Position numbers and translations under genes: made by a program. The notes under the pieces were generated by a model, which did not search any database, had not been told where the DNA came from, and worked only from the letters and a program-made list of their open reading frames with translations. A stretch of 12,704 nucleotides of DNA from Burkholderiaceae bacterium. GTDB lineage: Bacteria > Pseudomonadota > Gammaproteobacteria > Burkholderiales > Burkholderiaceae. The stretch covers positions 1-12,704 of the forward strand of contig JASLEM010000226.1 of assembly GCA_030151165.1 (NCBI GenBank). Direction: 5' to 3'. Shown here piece after piece: positions 1 to 7,034 of the stretch. Each line of letters begins with the position of its first letter. Positions within the stretch are counted from its first letter, which is position 1.

Positions 1-1
1 C

Positions 2-1549
2 CGCGGACGACACGGCGCCCGCCACCCGGCGGCGCGGCCGCCCAGGACGCTGCGCGCGCTCGCCGCGGCCGGCGCCGCCCTGCTCGCCTCGATCCTGGCG
101 ATGTCGCCCGCAGCCGCGGCCGATCCGACGCCCGACGCGACGGCCGGCTGGACGCTGCCGCCCGCGATCGCCGACGCGCTCGCCCGCGCCCACGTGCCCG
201 CCAGCGCGATGGCGCTGTGGGTGCAGCCGGTCGACGCCGACGCGCCGTCCTGGGGCCTGAACGCGGACGTCGGCATGAACCCGGCGTCCGTCTTCAAGCT
301 CGCCACCACCAGCGCCGCGCTGGACCTGCTCGGCCCGGCCTGGATCTGGAAGACGCCGGTCTGGTTCACCGGCCCGGTGCAGCAGGGCGTGCTGAAGGGC
401 TCGGCCGTGATCCGCGGCTCGGGCGACCCGAGCCTCGTGCTCGAACGCACGTGGTTGCTGCTGCGCCAGCTGCGCGACGCGGGCGTACGCCGGATCGACG
501 GCGACATCGTGCTCGACCACGGCGCCTTTGCGCCGGCCACGCGCTCGCCGGCCGACTTCGACAACGCGCCGTCCGAACCCTACAACGTGCTGCCGGACGC
601 GCTGCTGCTGAACTACAAGGCCGCGACGCTGTCCTTCGCGCCCGACCCGGCCGCGCACGTGGCGCGCGTGGCCGTGGAGCCGCCGCTCGCGGGCGTGACG
701 GCTGACGCGAGCGTGCCGCTGCTGCGCGGCCCGTGCGACGACTGGCGCGCCGCGCTCAAGCTCGCCGGCGGCGACGTCGCGCGCTGGCACTTCGCCGGCG
801 GCTACCCGGCCAGCTGTGGCACGCGCAACTGGCCGCTGGCCTATGCCGACCCGGCGAGCTACGGCGCGCGGCTCGTCGAGGCGCTGTGGCACGAGCTCGG
901 CGGCACGTTGAAGGGGCAGGTGCGGGACGGCGCGTCGGCCGACCTGCTGCCGCCCGGCGCGGCGCCCGCGTTCGAGTTCGCGTCGCCCCCGCTCGCGCAG
1001 GTCGTCCGCGACATCAACAAGTACAGCAACAACACGATGGCCGAGCAGGTCTTCCTGACGCTGGCGCTGCAGGCCCGCGCGGCCGCGCCCGCGGCTGCCG
1101 GCGCGCCGCTCGCGGGCGTGACGCAGGACGACGCCCGCGCGGCGCTGTCGCAGTGGCTGCACGCACGGCTGGGCGCGGCCGCGGACGGCGTGGTGATCGA
1201 CAACGGCTCGGGCCTGTCGCGCGACACGCGCATCAGCGCGCGCACGCTGGCCGCGTTGCTGCGCTGGGACTGGCGCAGCCCGGCGATGCCCGAGCTCATG
1301 AGCTCGCTGCCGCTGAACGGTGTCGACGGCACGCTGCGCCGCGGCGGCGCCACGCCGGGCCGGGCGCACCTGAAGACGGGCTCGATGCGCGACGTGATCG
1401 CGATCGCCGGCTACGTGTTGTCGGACAGCGGCCGGCGCTACGTGCTGGTCGCGATCGTCAACGACCCGAACGCCTCGGCCGCGCGCCCGGCGTTCGACGC
1501 CGCCGTCGACTGGGTCGAACGCGACCCGGCCGCCACGCCCGCGCACTGA
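2..1549 (+). CDS. dacB: D-alanyl-D-alanine carboxypeptidase/endopeptidase, PBP4 type (5' partial)
   Basis: Periplasmic penicillin-binding protein that trims or cleaves D-Ala-containing peptide crosslinks of peptidoglycan (peptidase S13 family). The first in-frame ATG is at 101, but the frame is open back to base 2, and the residues before that ATG (LRALAAAGAALLASILA, then MSPAAAA) read as a signal peptide hydrophobic core and AxA cleavage site. The true start is therefore left of the window, and 101 would cut the signal peptide. Counting from the ATG at 101, the three serine-enzyme motifs are present: SVFK (S63, K66), SNN (S309-N311) and KTG (K425-G427). Motif spacing is wide, as expected for class C PBPs with inserted domains, and the visible length (about 480 residues) fits PBP4. 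The gene converges on the ompW-like gene, with a terminator in between. I am sure of the family; DD-endopeptidase versus carboxypeptidase balance cannot be read from sequence. Confidence 0.93.
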   Translation, partial: RGRHGARHPAARPPRTLRALAAAGAALLASILAMSPAAAADPTPDATAGWTLPPAIADALARAHVPASAMALWVQPVDADAPSWGLNADVGMNPASVFKLATTSAALDLLGPAWIWKTPVWFTGPVQQGVLKGSAVIRGSGDPSLVLERTWLLLRQLRDAGVRRIDGDIVLDHGAFAPATRSPADFDNAPSEPYNVLPDALLLNYKAATLSFAPDPAAHVARVAVEPPLAGVTADASVPLLRGPCDDWRAALKLAGGDVARWHFAGGYPASCGTRNWPLAYADPASYGARLVEALWHELGGTLKGQVRDGASADLLPPGAAPAFEFASPPLAQVVRDINKYSNNTMAEQVFLTLALQARAAAPAAAGAPLAGVTQDDARAALSQWLHARLGAAADGVVIDNGSGLSRDTRISARTLAALLRWDWRSPAMPELMSSLPLNGVDGTLRRGGATPGRAHLKTGSMRDVIAIAGYVLSDSGRRYVLVAIVNDPNASAARPAFDAAVDWVERDPAATPAH

Positions 1550-1551
1550 CG

Positions 1552-1589
1552 AAAAAAATCCCGCGGGCCTTCGCGAGGCGCGCGGGATT
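1552..1589 (-). terminator. Rho-independent terminator of the OmpW-like gene
   Basis: On the minus strand, about 50 nt past the ompW-like stop codon, a long GC stem (arms 1557-1565 and 1581-1589, AATCCCGCG/CGCGGGATT) continues into an inner stem GCCT/AGGC (1567-1570 and 1576-1579), with one G-G mismatch and a TCGCG loop. It is followed by a run of seven T on the minus strand (1552-1558 read as A on plus). On the plus strand there is no U-tract after the stem, so it serves mainly the leftward genes, although it lies right after the dacB stop codon. Confidence 0.85.
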
Positions 1590-1640
1590 CGGAGGGTCGC
1601 CGAGGCTCGCCGCGAAGGCGGGCCGCGGCGAACCGCCGGC

Positions 1641-2315
1641 TCAGAACGTGTAGCCGACGGTGGCGTTGATCGACACCGGGTTCAGGTTGGCCTTGGTGGT
1701 CTGGCCGGTGGACAGCTGCGCCTGCGTCTTGATGAAGGTCTTGAAGATCGCGGCGTTGACCGACCAGTGCTTGTCGATCTTGTAGTTGCCGCCGGCGGCC
1801 AGCGTGCCGCCCCATTCGGTGTCGCCACCGATGGTGGTCGGCGAGCCGCCCGGGTTCGTCACCGCGGTCAGGCGGGCCGAGCCTTCGGTCTTGTAGAACT
1901 TCGCGAACGTCGGGCCCGCGCCCACGTACGGGCGGAACACGTCGTCGGCGTTGAACAGGTGGTACTCGAGCAGCACCGTCGGCGAGATCTGGTGGATGCT
2001 GCCGATCTTGCCGACGCCGTCGACCGCGCCCGCGCCCACGATCGAGTGCTTGTACGGCAGGCCGCCCAGCGCCTCGACCGACAGCGAGTCGGTGATCATG
2101 TAGTTCAGCGTGGCGTACAGCGCGCTGGCCGAGCGGATGTTGATCTTCGAACCCGGCAGCGCCGGTGCCGACAGGTCGCTGCTCTCGACCTTCGGCATGA
2201 TCTTGTTCCAGCCGAGGTTGATGGTGACCTGGCCGGCGGCCTGTGCATGCACGGCGCCCGCGCCGCACAGTGCGACGGCGGCGACGAGGGTCGATGCAAT
2301 GGATTGCTTCTTCAT
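1641..2315 (-). CDS. ompW: OmpW-family outer-membrane beta-barrel protein
   Basis: A 224-residue protein, the usual OmpW length. It begins with a Sec signal peptide (MKKQSIASTLVAAVALCGAG, cleavage near AHA-QA around residues 24-26). OmpW-like features follow: an early INLGW strand, the central QISPTVLLEYHLF segment, then DDVFRPYVGAGPTFAKFY, and a terminal aromatic strand ending in GYTF, the C-terminal Phe expected for BAM-dependent insertion. OmpW forms an eight-stranded barrel with a hydrophobic channel implicated in passage of small hydrophobic molecules. The start at 2315 is supported by AAGGA placed 7 nt upstream. It lies 32 nt downstream of the SGNH lipoprotein gene on the same strand, so the two are probably one transcript, ended by the terminator at 1552-1589. 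The substrate is unknown. Confidence 0.9.
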   Translation of the reverse strand: MKKQSIASTLVAAVALCGAGAVHAQAAGQVTINLGWNKIMPKVESSDLSAPALPGSKINIRSASALYATLNYMITDSLSVEALGGLPYKHSIVGAGAVDGVGKIGSIHQISPTVLLEYHLFNADDVFRPYVGAGPTFAKFYKTEGSARLTAVTNPGGSPTTIGGDTEWGGTLAAGGNYKIDKHWSVNAAIFKTFIKTQAQLSTGQTTKANLNPVSINATVGYTF

Positions 2316-2347
2316 GAATGTGTCCTTGCGTTGGTCTCGGGCCCGGC

Positions 2348-3559
2348 TTACAGCCAGCCCTTGATGGCCATCTGCTCGCCGACGAGCTCCGCCAGCAGGC
2401 GGTAGCCGTACGGGGTCGGGTGCACCGTGTCGGCGTACTCGTAGCGCAGCACGCCGTTCGGATCCGTCGCCGTCACGTTGGCGCTGTCGGTGATGAGGGT
2501 GGCCTGCGTGCAGAACAGCGAGCTCGCCAGCGGGATCCAGCCCACGCCCGGGATGGTCAGGCCGGTCTGGCCCGGCGAGGTGGGCAGCGGCGTCGCGTCG
2601 GCGGCCGGCAGGTTGCAGGCCGGGGTCGTGACGTTGGTCAGGCCGTACTGCGACGGGTGCGCGGCCTGGTCCTGGCTGGTGCTGAAGGCATCGACGACCA
2701 GCAGCGAGTCGCTCGCCGGCAGGCCCGTCGAGCCGGTGGTCAGGGCGGCGTTGAAGGCCTGCGTCATCTGCAGGATGAGGCCCTGGCCGGCCGCGCCGGA
2801 ACCCAGGCCCAGCGGCGTCAGGCTGACGTCCGGCAGCTCGACGACGACGACGTGCGTCGCGCCGTTCGCGATGATCTGCGTCTGCACCAGCTGCGAGAGC
2901 TGCGCGCCGGCCGTGGCCATCGCGGTCACCGCGGCCGTGGCGGCCGCCGTCGGGTCGCCGCCGGCGCCGACGGTCGCCTGGAAGGTCGCGAGGTTGACGA
3001 ACAGGTCGTTGCCGCCCGCGAACACGGTGACGATCTGCGTGCTCGAGAAGTTGGTGTGCGCCGCCAGGTACGCCGCGATCTGCGCGCCGACCGGCTTCGT
3101 GATCTGGCCCAGCTGGCCGCTCGCCTGGTGCAGTTGCGTGTAGTAGAACGCGTTGCTCGGGCCGTACGGCAGCGTGACTTCCGAGCCGCCCTGGGCGTAG
3201 CTGTAGCAGGTGTTGTTGTCCACCGGCGTCTGCGCGAGGAAGCTCAGCGCGCCGACGGAGTCGAGGCCGACTTCGGCCGCGCAGGGCTGCGGCACCTGCA
3301 GCTGGGCCGCGAGGTATTCGGTCCAGTTGGTGTAGGGCAGGCCGTTCGCGCTCAGGTCGCCGTTGATCGAGTAGTGGCCGCCGCCGTTGGCCGCGACGAT
3401 GGTGGTCTTGTAGGTGCCGACGTCGCTCAGGCTGTCGCCGAAATTCACCATCTGCGTGAACGCGACGCGAGGGGACTGGTTGCCGGCGTCGTTGCCACCG
3501 CAACCTGCCAGGAATGCCGCAGCTGCAACAGCTGTGGCCAGAACGCGAAACTTCTTCAT
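2348..3559 (-). CDS. SGNH/GDSL-family hydrolase lipoprotein (esterase/lipase-like)
   Basis: Predicted lipid-anchored serine esterase of 403 residues. The N-terminus MKKFRVLATAVAAAAFLAGC is a lipoprotein signal with lipobox LAGC (C20). All four SGNH blocks are visible: FGDSLSD with nucleophile S43, a block II glycine in YAQGGSE (about 122-127), GGND at 182-185 supplying the oxyanion Asn, and DTVHPT with D377 and H380 completing the triad. The FGDSLSDxG form is typical of secreted lipase/esterase members. I chose ATG 3559 because GAGG sits 5 nt upstream; a GTG two codons earlier (3565) is possible but poorly spaced. It is followed 32 nt later by the OmpW-like gene and preceded by a promoter-like element and a 20-bp palindrome. 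Anchoring in the outer membrane is likely (residue after Cys is Gly, not Asp), but surface exposure is inferred. The acyl substrate cannot be told. Confidence 0.9.
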   Translation of the reverse strand: MKKFRVLATAVAAAAFLAGCGGNDAGNQSPRVAFTQMVNFGDSLSDVGTYKTTIVAANGGGHYSINGDLSANGLPYTNWTEYLAAQLQVPQPCAAEVGLDSVGALSFLAQTPVDNNTCYSYAQGGSEVTLPYGPSNAFYYTQLHQASGQLGQITKPVGAQIAAYLAAHTNFSSTQIVTVFAGGNDLFVNLATFQATVGAGGDPTAAATAAVTAMATAGAQLSQLVQTQIIANGATHVVVVELPDVSLTPLGLGSGAAGQGLILQMTQAFNAALTTGSTGLPASDSLLVVDAFSTSQDQAAHPSQYGLTNVTTPACNLPAADATPLPTSPGQTGLTIPGVGWIPLASSLFCTQATLITDSANVTATDPNGVLRYEYADTVHPTPYGYRLLAELVGEQMAIKGWL

Positions 3560-3591
3560 GTGCACCTCGACAAACGAGAGACGGAGACATT

Positions 3592-3611
3592 AATCGAACG
3601 ATCGTTCGATT
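3592..3611. promoter_or_regulatory. Perfect 20-bp palindrome, probable operator
   Basis: The sequence AATCGAACGATCGTTCGATT is its own reverse complement over all 20 bases. It sits in an AT-richer gap, 33 bp upstream of the ATG of the SGNH lipoprotein gene and just downstream of a possible -10 box (TATAGT, minus strand). That is where a repressor would block initiation or early elongation. Palindromes with an AACGATCGTT core are common operators of TetR-family and similar dimeric regulators; assignment to that family is inference, and no regulator gene is present in the window. Confidence 0.6.
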
Positions 3612-3620
3612 TCGTAAAAA

Positions 3621-3649
3621 ACTATACGCAGGTGCTCGCGGACAAGCCT
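3621..3649 (-). promoter_or_regulatory. Possible sigma-70 promoter for SGNH lipoprotein-ompW
   Basis: On the minus strand a good -10 candidate TATAGT (3626-3621) is preceded at 17 nt by AGGCTT (3649-3644), a poor -35 match. Initiation would fall near 3613, at the edge of the palindrome at 3592-3611. The weak -35 fits a promoter needing activation or simply a misread; confidence is low. Confidence 0.3.
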
Positions 3650-3816
3650 TGCGTACAAACCCTGTCGACACGGGCCAAACAACGAGCCTTTACGACTTGT
3701 TCACGTTATGTGCCGGCGACGCCCGTGTGAAGTGAAAGCGGCCCTGGCGCGACGGTTGCGTCGCGACAGAGCCACATGGTGCGACGCAGCAGCATCACGC
3801 TGGTGCGCGGCGGTCG

Positions 3817-4797
3817 TCAGAACGGGTTGGAGTGCGCGCGCGAGGACGCTTCGTTGCCGATCTGCAGGTGCGCGTACGGCGCGAGATGGGTCGCGTCGGC
3901 CCACAGGTAGATCGACTGGGCGTCGCTGTTCTTGCCGGGGTCGGTCTTGAGCGTGCCGTTGTCGCAGTTGGGCAGCGGCGCGATGTCGATGCAGCCGTAG
4001 GTGACGTTCGGCGCGTCGATCAGGCCGGCGCCCCCCGGGTTGCGCACGGCGCCCTTGACGATGTCGTCGACCAGCACGAGGCCGATCTTGCTGCCGTCGT
4101 TGACGACGTTGCTGCGCAGCGCGTTGTTGAAGCCCAGGCTCATCTGCGACAGCAGGTCGGCGCGATCGAAGTCGCCGCGCTGGTTCTCGGTCGCGGCGAA
4201 CGGGCTCAGGCCCATGTCGGGGATCGTCAGCACGATCACCTTCGCGCCGGTGGCGACGATGCCGTTGATCACGCCCGCCAGCGTGATCGCGTTGCCGCGC
4301 ACCGCGTTGACGAGGTCGTTGACCTGGTCGCCCGAGCCGTTGGTGTTGTACTCGTCGAGGATGTCGTGCGCGCCGACCCAGACCGTGACGAGGTCGTTGT
4401 CGTTGAAGCTGTCGCCCGCCTGGAAGGCCGCGACCTGGTTGGCGACGTCGCTGACCGTGGCGTTCAGCGTGGAGCGGTCGACGCCCTGCGGCGACGCGAT
4501 CTGCTGCGAGTTGCAGTTCGTGTACGAGATGTTGTACGAGTTGGCGAGCACCTGCGTCCACAGCGGGTTCACGGTGCAGTCGATCTGGTTGGTCGTGAGG
4601 GACAGGCCGTTGATCGAATACTTCAGGCCCTGGGTCGTCACGAGGGAGTTGCTCTCGTCGCCGAACGTGATGATGCGGCCCGGCACGAAGGCGTGAACCT
4701 GGTAGGTGCCACCGCCGCAGGATGCGAGTGCGACGACGGCGGCCAGCCCTGCGACCGCGCGCAGCGCGAATCGGCCCAGGTTTTCTTTGAAAAGCAT
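3817..4797 (-). CDS. SGNH-fold-like lipoprotein with altered catalytic motifs
   Basis: A 326-residue predicted lipoprotein: signal MLFKENLGRFALRAVAGLAA followed by VVALASC with lipobox Cys27. ATG 4797 has AGGAG 5 nt upstream; an upstream in-frame extension to 4905 would bury the signal peptide and overlap sua5. It resembles the SGNH family in order of parts: an N-terminal block ITFGDESNS, a central block VTVWVGAHD (142-145 GAHD), a Pro-aligned LTIPDMGLSP segment and a C-terminal ADATHLAPYAH (D301, H304). Two key positions deviate: the residue after GD is Glu48 rather than the nucleophile Ser (Ser49 follows), and GGND is replaced by GAHD, so the oxyanion Asn is missing. It may be a divergent active hydrolase, using Ser49, or a non-catalytic lipoprotein. 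It lies 67 nt downstream of sua5 and upstream of the canonical SGNH gene on the same strand. Substrate unknown. Confidence 0.8.
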   Translation of the reverse strand: MLFKENLGRFALRAVAGLAAVVALASCGGGTYQVHAFVPGRIITFGDESNSLVTTQGLKYSINGLSLTTNQIDCTVNPLWTQVLANSYNISYTNCNSQQIASPQGVDRSTLNATVSDVANQVAAFQAGDSFNDNDLVTVWVGAHDILDEYNTNGSGDQVNDLVNAVRGNAITLAGVINGIVATGAKVIVLTIPDMGLSPFAATENQRGDFDRADLLSQMSLGFNNALRSNVVNDGSKIGLVLVDDIVKGAVRNPGGAGLIDAPNVTYGCIDIAPLPNCDNGTLKTDPGKNSDAQSIYLWADATHLAPYAHLQIGNEASSRAHSNPF

Positions 4798-4822
4798 TCG
4801 TTCTCCTGTTGGAATTCGGCTC

Positions 4823-4857
4823 GAGCCCGGCAGGCTCGGAAGGCGATGCCGGGGCTC
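4823..4857 (-). other. Stem-loop between sua5 and the GDES lipoprotein gene
   Basis: Arms GAGCCCGGCA (4823-4832) and TGCCGGGGCTC (4847-4857) pair with one bulged G around a 14-nt loop. It starts 8 nt after the sua5 stop codon. No T-run follows on the minus strand, so it could be a weak terminator, an RNA-stabilising structure or an attenuator before the lipoprotein gene. I cannot decide between these. Confidence 0.4.
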
Positions 4858-4864
4858 TTGTTGA

Positions 4865-5848
4865 CTATGCAGCGGCCGCACGCTGCAGGCGGTCCCGGAC
4901 GCCATCCCAGGCCGGAGCCTCGGGGGGCGTTTCGACCCAGATCAGGCTGGCGCCGGAGGCGTCGAGTTCGCGCAGCGCAGCGAAAAGCTCGTGCGCCGCG
5001 GCAACCGGATTGTCGGGCATCGCGCGCGAAGCGCGCACCGACGCTCCGGGCGAGACGGTGCGGAAATATACCGCCACCGGGTTAACGGCGGATTTCGGCA
5101 GCACGCTCATCGCGATCTTGAGCTCCTTGGCCGGCATCAGGCGCAGCTTGGCGCGGGGCGCGTAGTGCGCCTCCAGCGTGCCCGACGCGCGCGGGGCGCC
5201 CTCGTCCGGCTCGCGCAGGCGACCGCCGAGCGCGGCCTCGATCTGCTCGCGCGTCAGCACGCCCGGGCGCAGCAGCGCCGGCACCTTGCGCGTGCAGTCG
5301 ACGATGGCCGACTCGATGCCGGCCTCGCAGTCGCCGCCGTCGACGATGGTCAGGGCGTCGCCGAACTCCTCGTGGACGTGCGCCGCGGTCGTCGGGCTGA
5401 TGCGGCCGAAGCGGTTGGCGCTCGGGCCCGAGACGCCCGCCACGCCCAGCGCGGCCGCGGCATCGAGCAGCGCACGCGCCACCGGGTGCGACGGGCAGCG
5501 CAGCCCGATGCTGTCCTGCCCCGCGGCCGAGGCGCCGGCGACGCCCGCGCGGCGCGGCACGATGACGGTCAACGGGCCGGGCCAGAACGCCTCGGCGAGG
5601 CGCTGCGCCGACTTCGGCCACTCGCGCGCGAACGCCTGGGCCGCCTCGACGCTGCCCACGTGCACGATCAGCGGGTGGTCCGCCGGCCGGCCCTTCGCGG
5701 CGAAGATCTTCGCGACGGCCGCGTCGTCGTCGGCGCGCGCGCCGAGGCCGTAGACCGTCTCGGTCGGGAACGCCACCAGCTCGCCCGCGGCCAGTTCGGC
5801 CGCGGCGCGCTGGACAGCCGCCGTGTCGTTGCCGCTCGCGATCGCCAT
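4865..5848 (-). CDS. sua5: L-threonylcarbamoyladenylate synthase, Sua5 (two-domain TsaC)
   Basis: Cytoplasmic enzyme making threonylcarbamoyl-AMP from L-threonine, bicarbonate and ATP, the donor for t6A at position 37 of ANN-decoding tRNAs. The 327-residue protein has the YrdC domain (about 8-200) with PTETVYGLG (28-36), KGRP (52-55) for nucleotide binding, FWPGPLT (89-94), and GPSANRFG (141-148). A C-terminal Sua5 domain is introduced by SGTLEAHYAPR (222-232). This makes it the long Sua5 form rather than the about 190-residue TsaC. Its ATG shares a base with the purK stop codon (TGATG), implying translational coupling to purK. A longer upstream reading in this frame, shadowing purK, is not part of the gene. 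The end is about 67 nt before a lipoprotein gene start, with a stem-loop between them. Family assignment is firm. Confidence 0.95.
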   Translation of the reverse strand: MAIASGNDTAAVQRAAAELAAGELVAFPTETVYGLGARADDDAAVAKIFAAKGRPADHPLIVHVGSVEAAQAFAREWPKSAQRLAEAFWPGPLTVIVPRRAGVAGASAAGQDSIGLRCPSHPVARALLDAAAALGVAGVSGPSANRFGRISPTTAAHVHEEFGDALTIVDGGDCEAGIESAIVDCTRKVPALLRPGVLTREQIEAALGGRLREPDEGAPRASGTLEAHYAPRAKLRLMPAKELKIAMSVLPKSAVNPVAVYFRTVSPGASVRASRAMPDNPVAAAHELFAALRELDASGASLIWVETPPEAPAWDGVRDRLQRAAAA

Positions 5849-7023
5849 CAGAAGCCCTGCAGCCCCAGCACCGCGGCGGCGGCGTTCGCGCGTTCGCGCG
5901 CCAGCGCCGGCGTCGACGCGGTGACGGTCAGGTGGCCCATCTTGCGGCCCGGGCGCGCCTGGCGCTTGCCGTACAGGTGCAGGTGCATGCCGGGCAGCGC
6001 CAGCAGCGCGCCCCAGTCGGGCTCGCGCTCGCGGCCGTTCTCGAACCACAGGTCGCCCAGCAGGTTGACCATCTCGCACGGCGAGTGCTGGCGCGGCGTG
6101 ACCAGCGGCAGGCCCGCGAGCGTGCGCACCTGCAGCTCGAACTGCGACAGGTCGCAGGCGTCGATGCTGTAGTGGCCGGAGTTGTGCGGGCGCGGGGCCA
6201 TCTCGTTGGCGACCAGCGAGCCGTCCTGCAGCACGAAGAACTCGACGCACAGCACGCCGACGTAGTCCATCGACCCCGCGATCGCGGACGCGCGCGCGAT
6301 CGCCTGGTCGGACTGCGACTGCGTGACGTCCGGCGCGGGCACCGTCGTCAGCGCGAGGATGCCGCCGCGGTGCAGGTTCTGCTGCACGGGCAGCGTCACC
6401 AGCGCGCCGTCGGCGCCGCGCGCCACGATGATGCTCAGCTCGTAGGCGAGCGGCAGCTTCTTCTCGAGCACGCACACCACCTGGCGCAGCTTCAGCCAGG
6501 CGGCCTCGAGCTCGGCGCGGTCGGCGACCACGACCTGCCCCTTGCCGTCGTAGCCCATGCGCGCGGTCTTGAGGATGCCGGGCAGCAGGTCGTCCGGCAC
6601 GGCCGCGAGCTGGTCGGCGGTCTCGATCACCGCGTACGGTGCGCACGGCACGCCGGCGCGCTCGAAGTGCGACTTCTCGGCCGCGCGATCCTGGCAGATC
6701 GCCACGGCGGCGGCCGACGGCGCGACCGGGATGTCCTGCGCGAGCGACGCCAGCGACGGCGCGGGCACATTCTCGAACTCGGTCGTGACGGCGTCGCAGC
6801 GACCGGCCATCTCGGCCAGCGCGCGCTCGTCGTCGTACGGCGCGCACAGCTGGTGGTGCGCGGCGACGCCGGCGGGGCTGTGGGTGTCGGGGTCGAGGAC
6901 GAGCGTGTCGAAGCCGAGCGTCTGCGCGGCGTGCACGAACATCCGGCCCAGCTGCCCACCCCCTAGCACGCCCAGCGTCGCGCCGGGCGGCAGCGCGCGG
7001 CGCAGCGGCGCGTCGTCGGTCAT
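5848..7023 (-). CDS. purK: N5-carboxyaminoimidazole ribonucleotide synthase
   Basis: ATP-grasp enzyme converting AIR, ATP and bicarbonate to N5-CAIR, in de novo purine synthesis. Visible in the 391-residue protein: N-terminal GGGQLGRM (21-28), TEFENVP (81-87), QDRAAEK (111-117), the ATP-grasp loop KTARMGYDGKGQ (152-163), PLAYELSII (191-199), PVQQNLHRGGIL (212-223), GVLCVEFF (256-263) and the C-terminal signature PRPHNSGHYSIDAC (277-290). Length matches PurK. I chose ATG 7023, which has AGGA 4 nt upstream; a TTG at 7038 overlapping the purE stop (TTGA) is the alternative and would add five residues. It lies 11 nt after purE and overlaps sua5 by one base, so purE-purK-sua5 reads as one operon. 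PurK supplies the substrate of the PurE encoded next to it. Confidence 0.96.
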   Translation of the reverse strand: MTDDAPLRRALPPGATLGVLGGGQLGRMFVHAAQTLGFDTLVLDPDTHSPAGVAAHHQLCAPYDDERALAEMAGRCDAVTTEFENVPAPSLASLAQDIPVAPSAAAVAICQDRAAEKSHFERAGVPCAPYAVIETADQLAAVPDDLLPGILKTARMGYDGKGQVVVADRAELEAAWLKLRQVVCVLEKKLPLAYELSIIVARGADGALVTLPVQQNLHRGGILALTTVPAPDVTQSQSDQAIARASAIAGSMDYVGVLCVEFFVLQDGSLVANEMAPRPHNSGHYSIDACDLSQFELQVRTLAGLPLVTPRQHSPCEMVNLLGDLWFENGREREPDWGALLALPGMHLHLYGKRQARPGRKMGHLTVTASTPALARERANAAAAVLGLQGF

Positions 7024-7034
7024 TCGATCCTGGC

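Larger units (their letters stand above)
3560..3816. other. Intergenic region between the two SGNH lipoprotein genes
   Basis: Gap of about 257 bp, AT-richer than its surroundings on the left side. It holds the palindrome and promoter-like boxes described separately, and a stem-loop at 3748-3765 (CGCGACG, GTTG loop, CGTCGCG) about 50 nt past the stop codon of the upstream minus-strand gene. The stem-loop has no T-run after it, so it is at best a weak terminator or transcript-end structure. No convincing small gene was seen on either strand. Confidence 0.5.

Noticed and set aside
3560..3565. GTG 3565 start for the SGNH lipoprotein
   Set aside because: It overlaps the GAGGTG ribosome binding site, whereas ATG 3559 is spaced 5 nt from GAGG and begins a normal MKK lipoprotein signal.
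1641..3671. A 676-codon minus-strand frame ending in OmpW
   Set aside because: Only the last 224 codons (from 2315) are OmpW, with its own SD and signal peptide. The rest is a shadow of the SGNH lipoprotein gene in another frame.
2318..3730. Long plus-strand open frame opposite the SGNH lipoprotein gene
   Set aside because: Arg/Val/Gly-rich translation without domains, typical of high-GC antisense frames. The opposite strand has clear SGNH motifs.
3748..3765. Stem-loop CGCGACG/CGTCGCG as an intrinsic terminator
   Set aside because: No T-run on either side; kept only as a note in the intergenic entry.
3832..5085. Long plus-strand open frame opposite the GDES lipoprotein and sua5
   Set aside because: Same high-GC shadow pattern, with no SD or recognisable motifs.
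4865..6847. A 660-codon open frame that would fuse a large Arg-rich protein to Sua5
   Set aside because: The part upstream of 5848 is antiframe shadow of purK with low-complexity Arg/Ala content. Sua5 has a natural ATG overlapping the purK stop.
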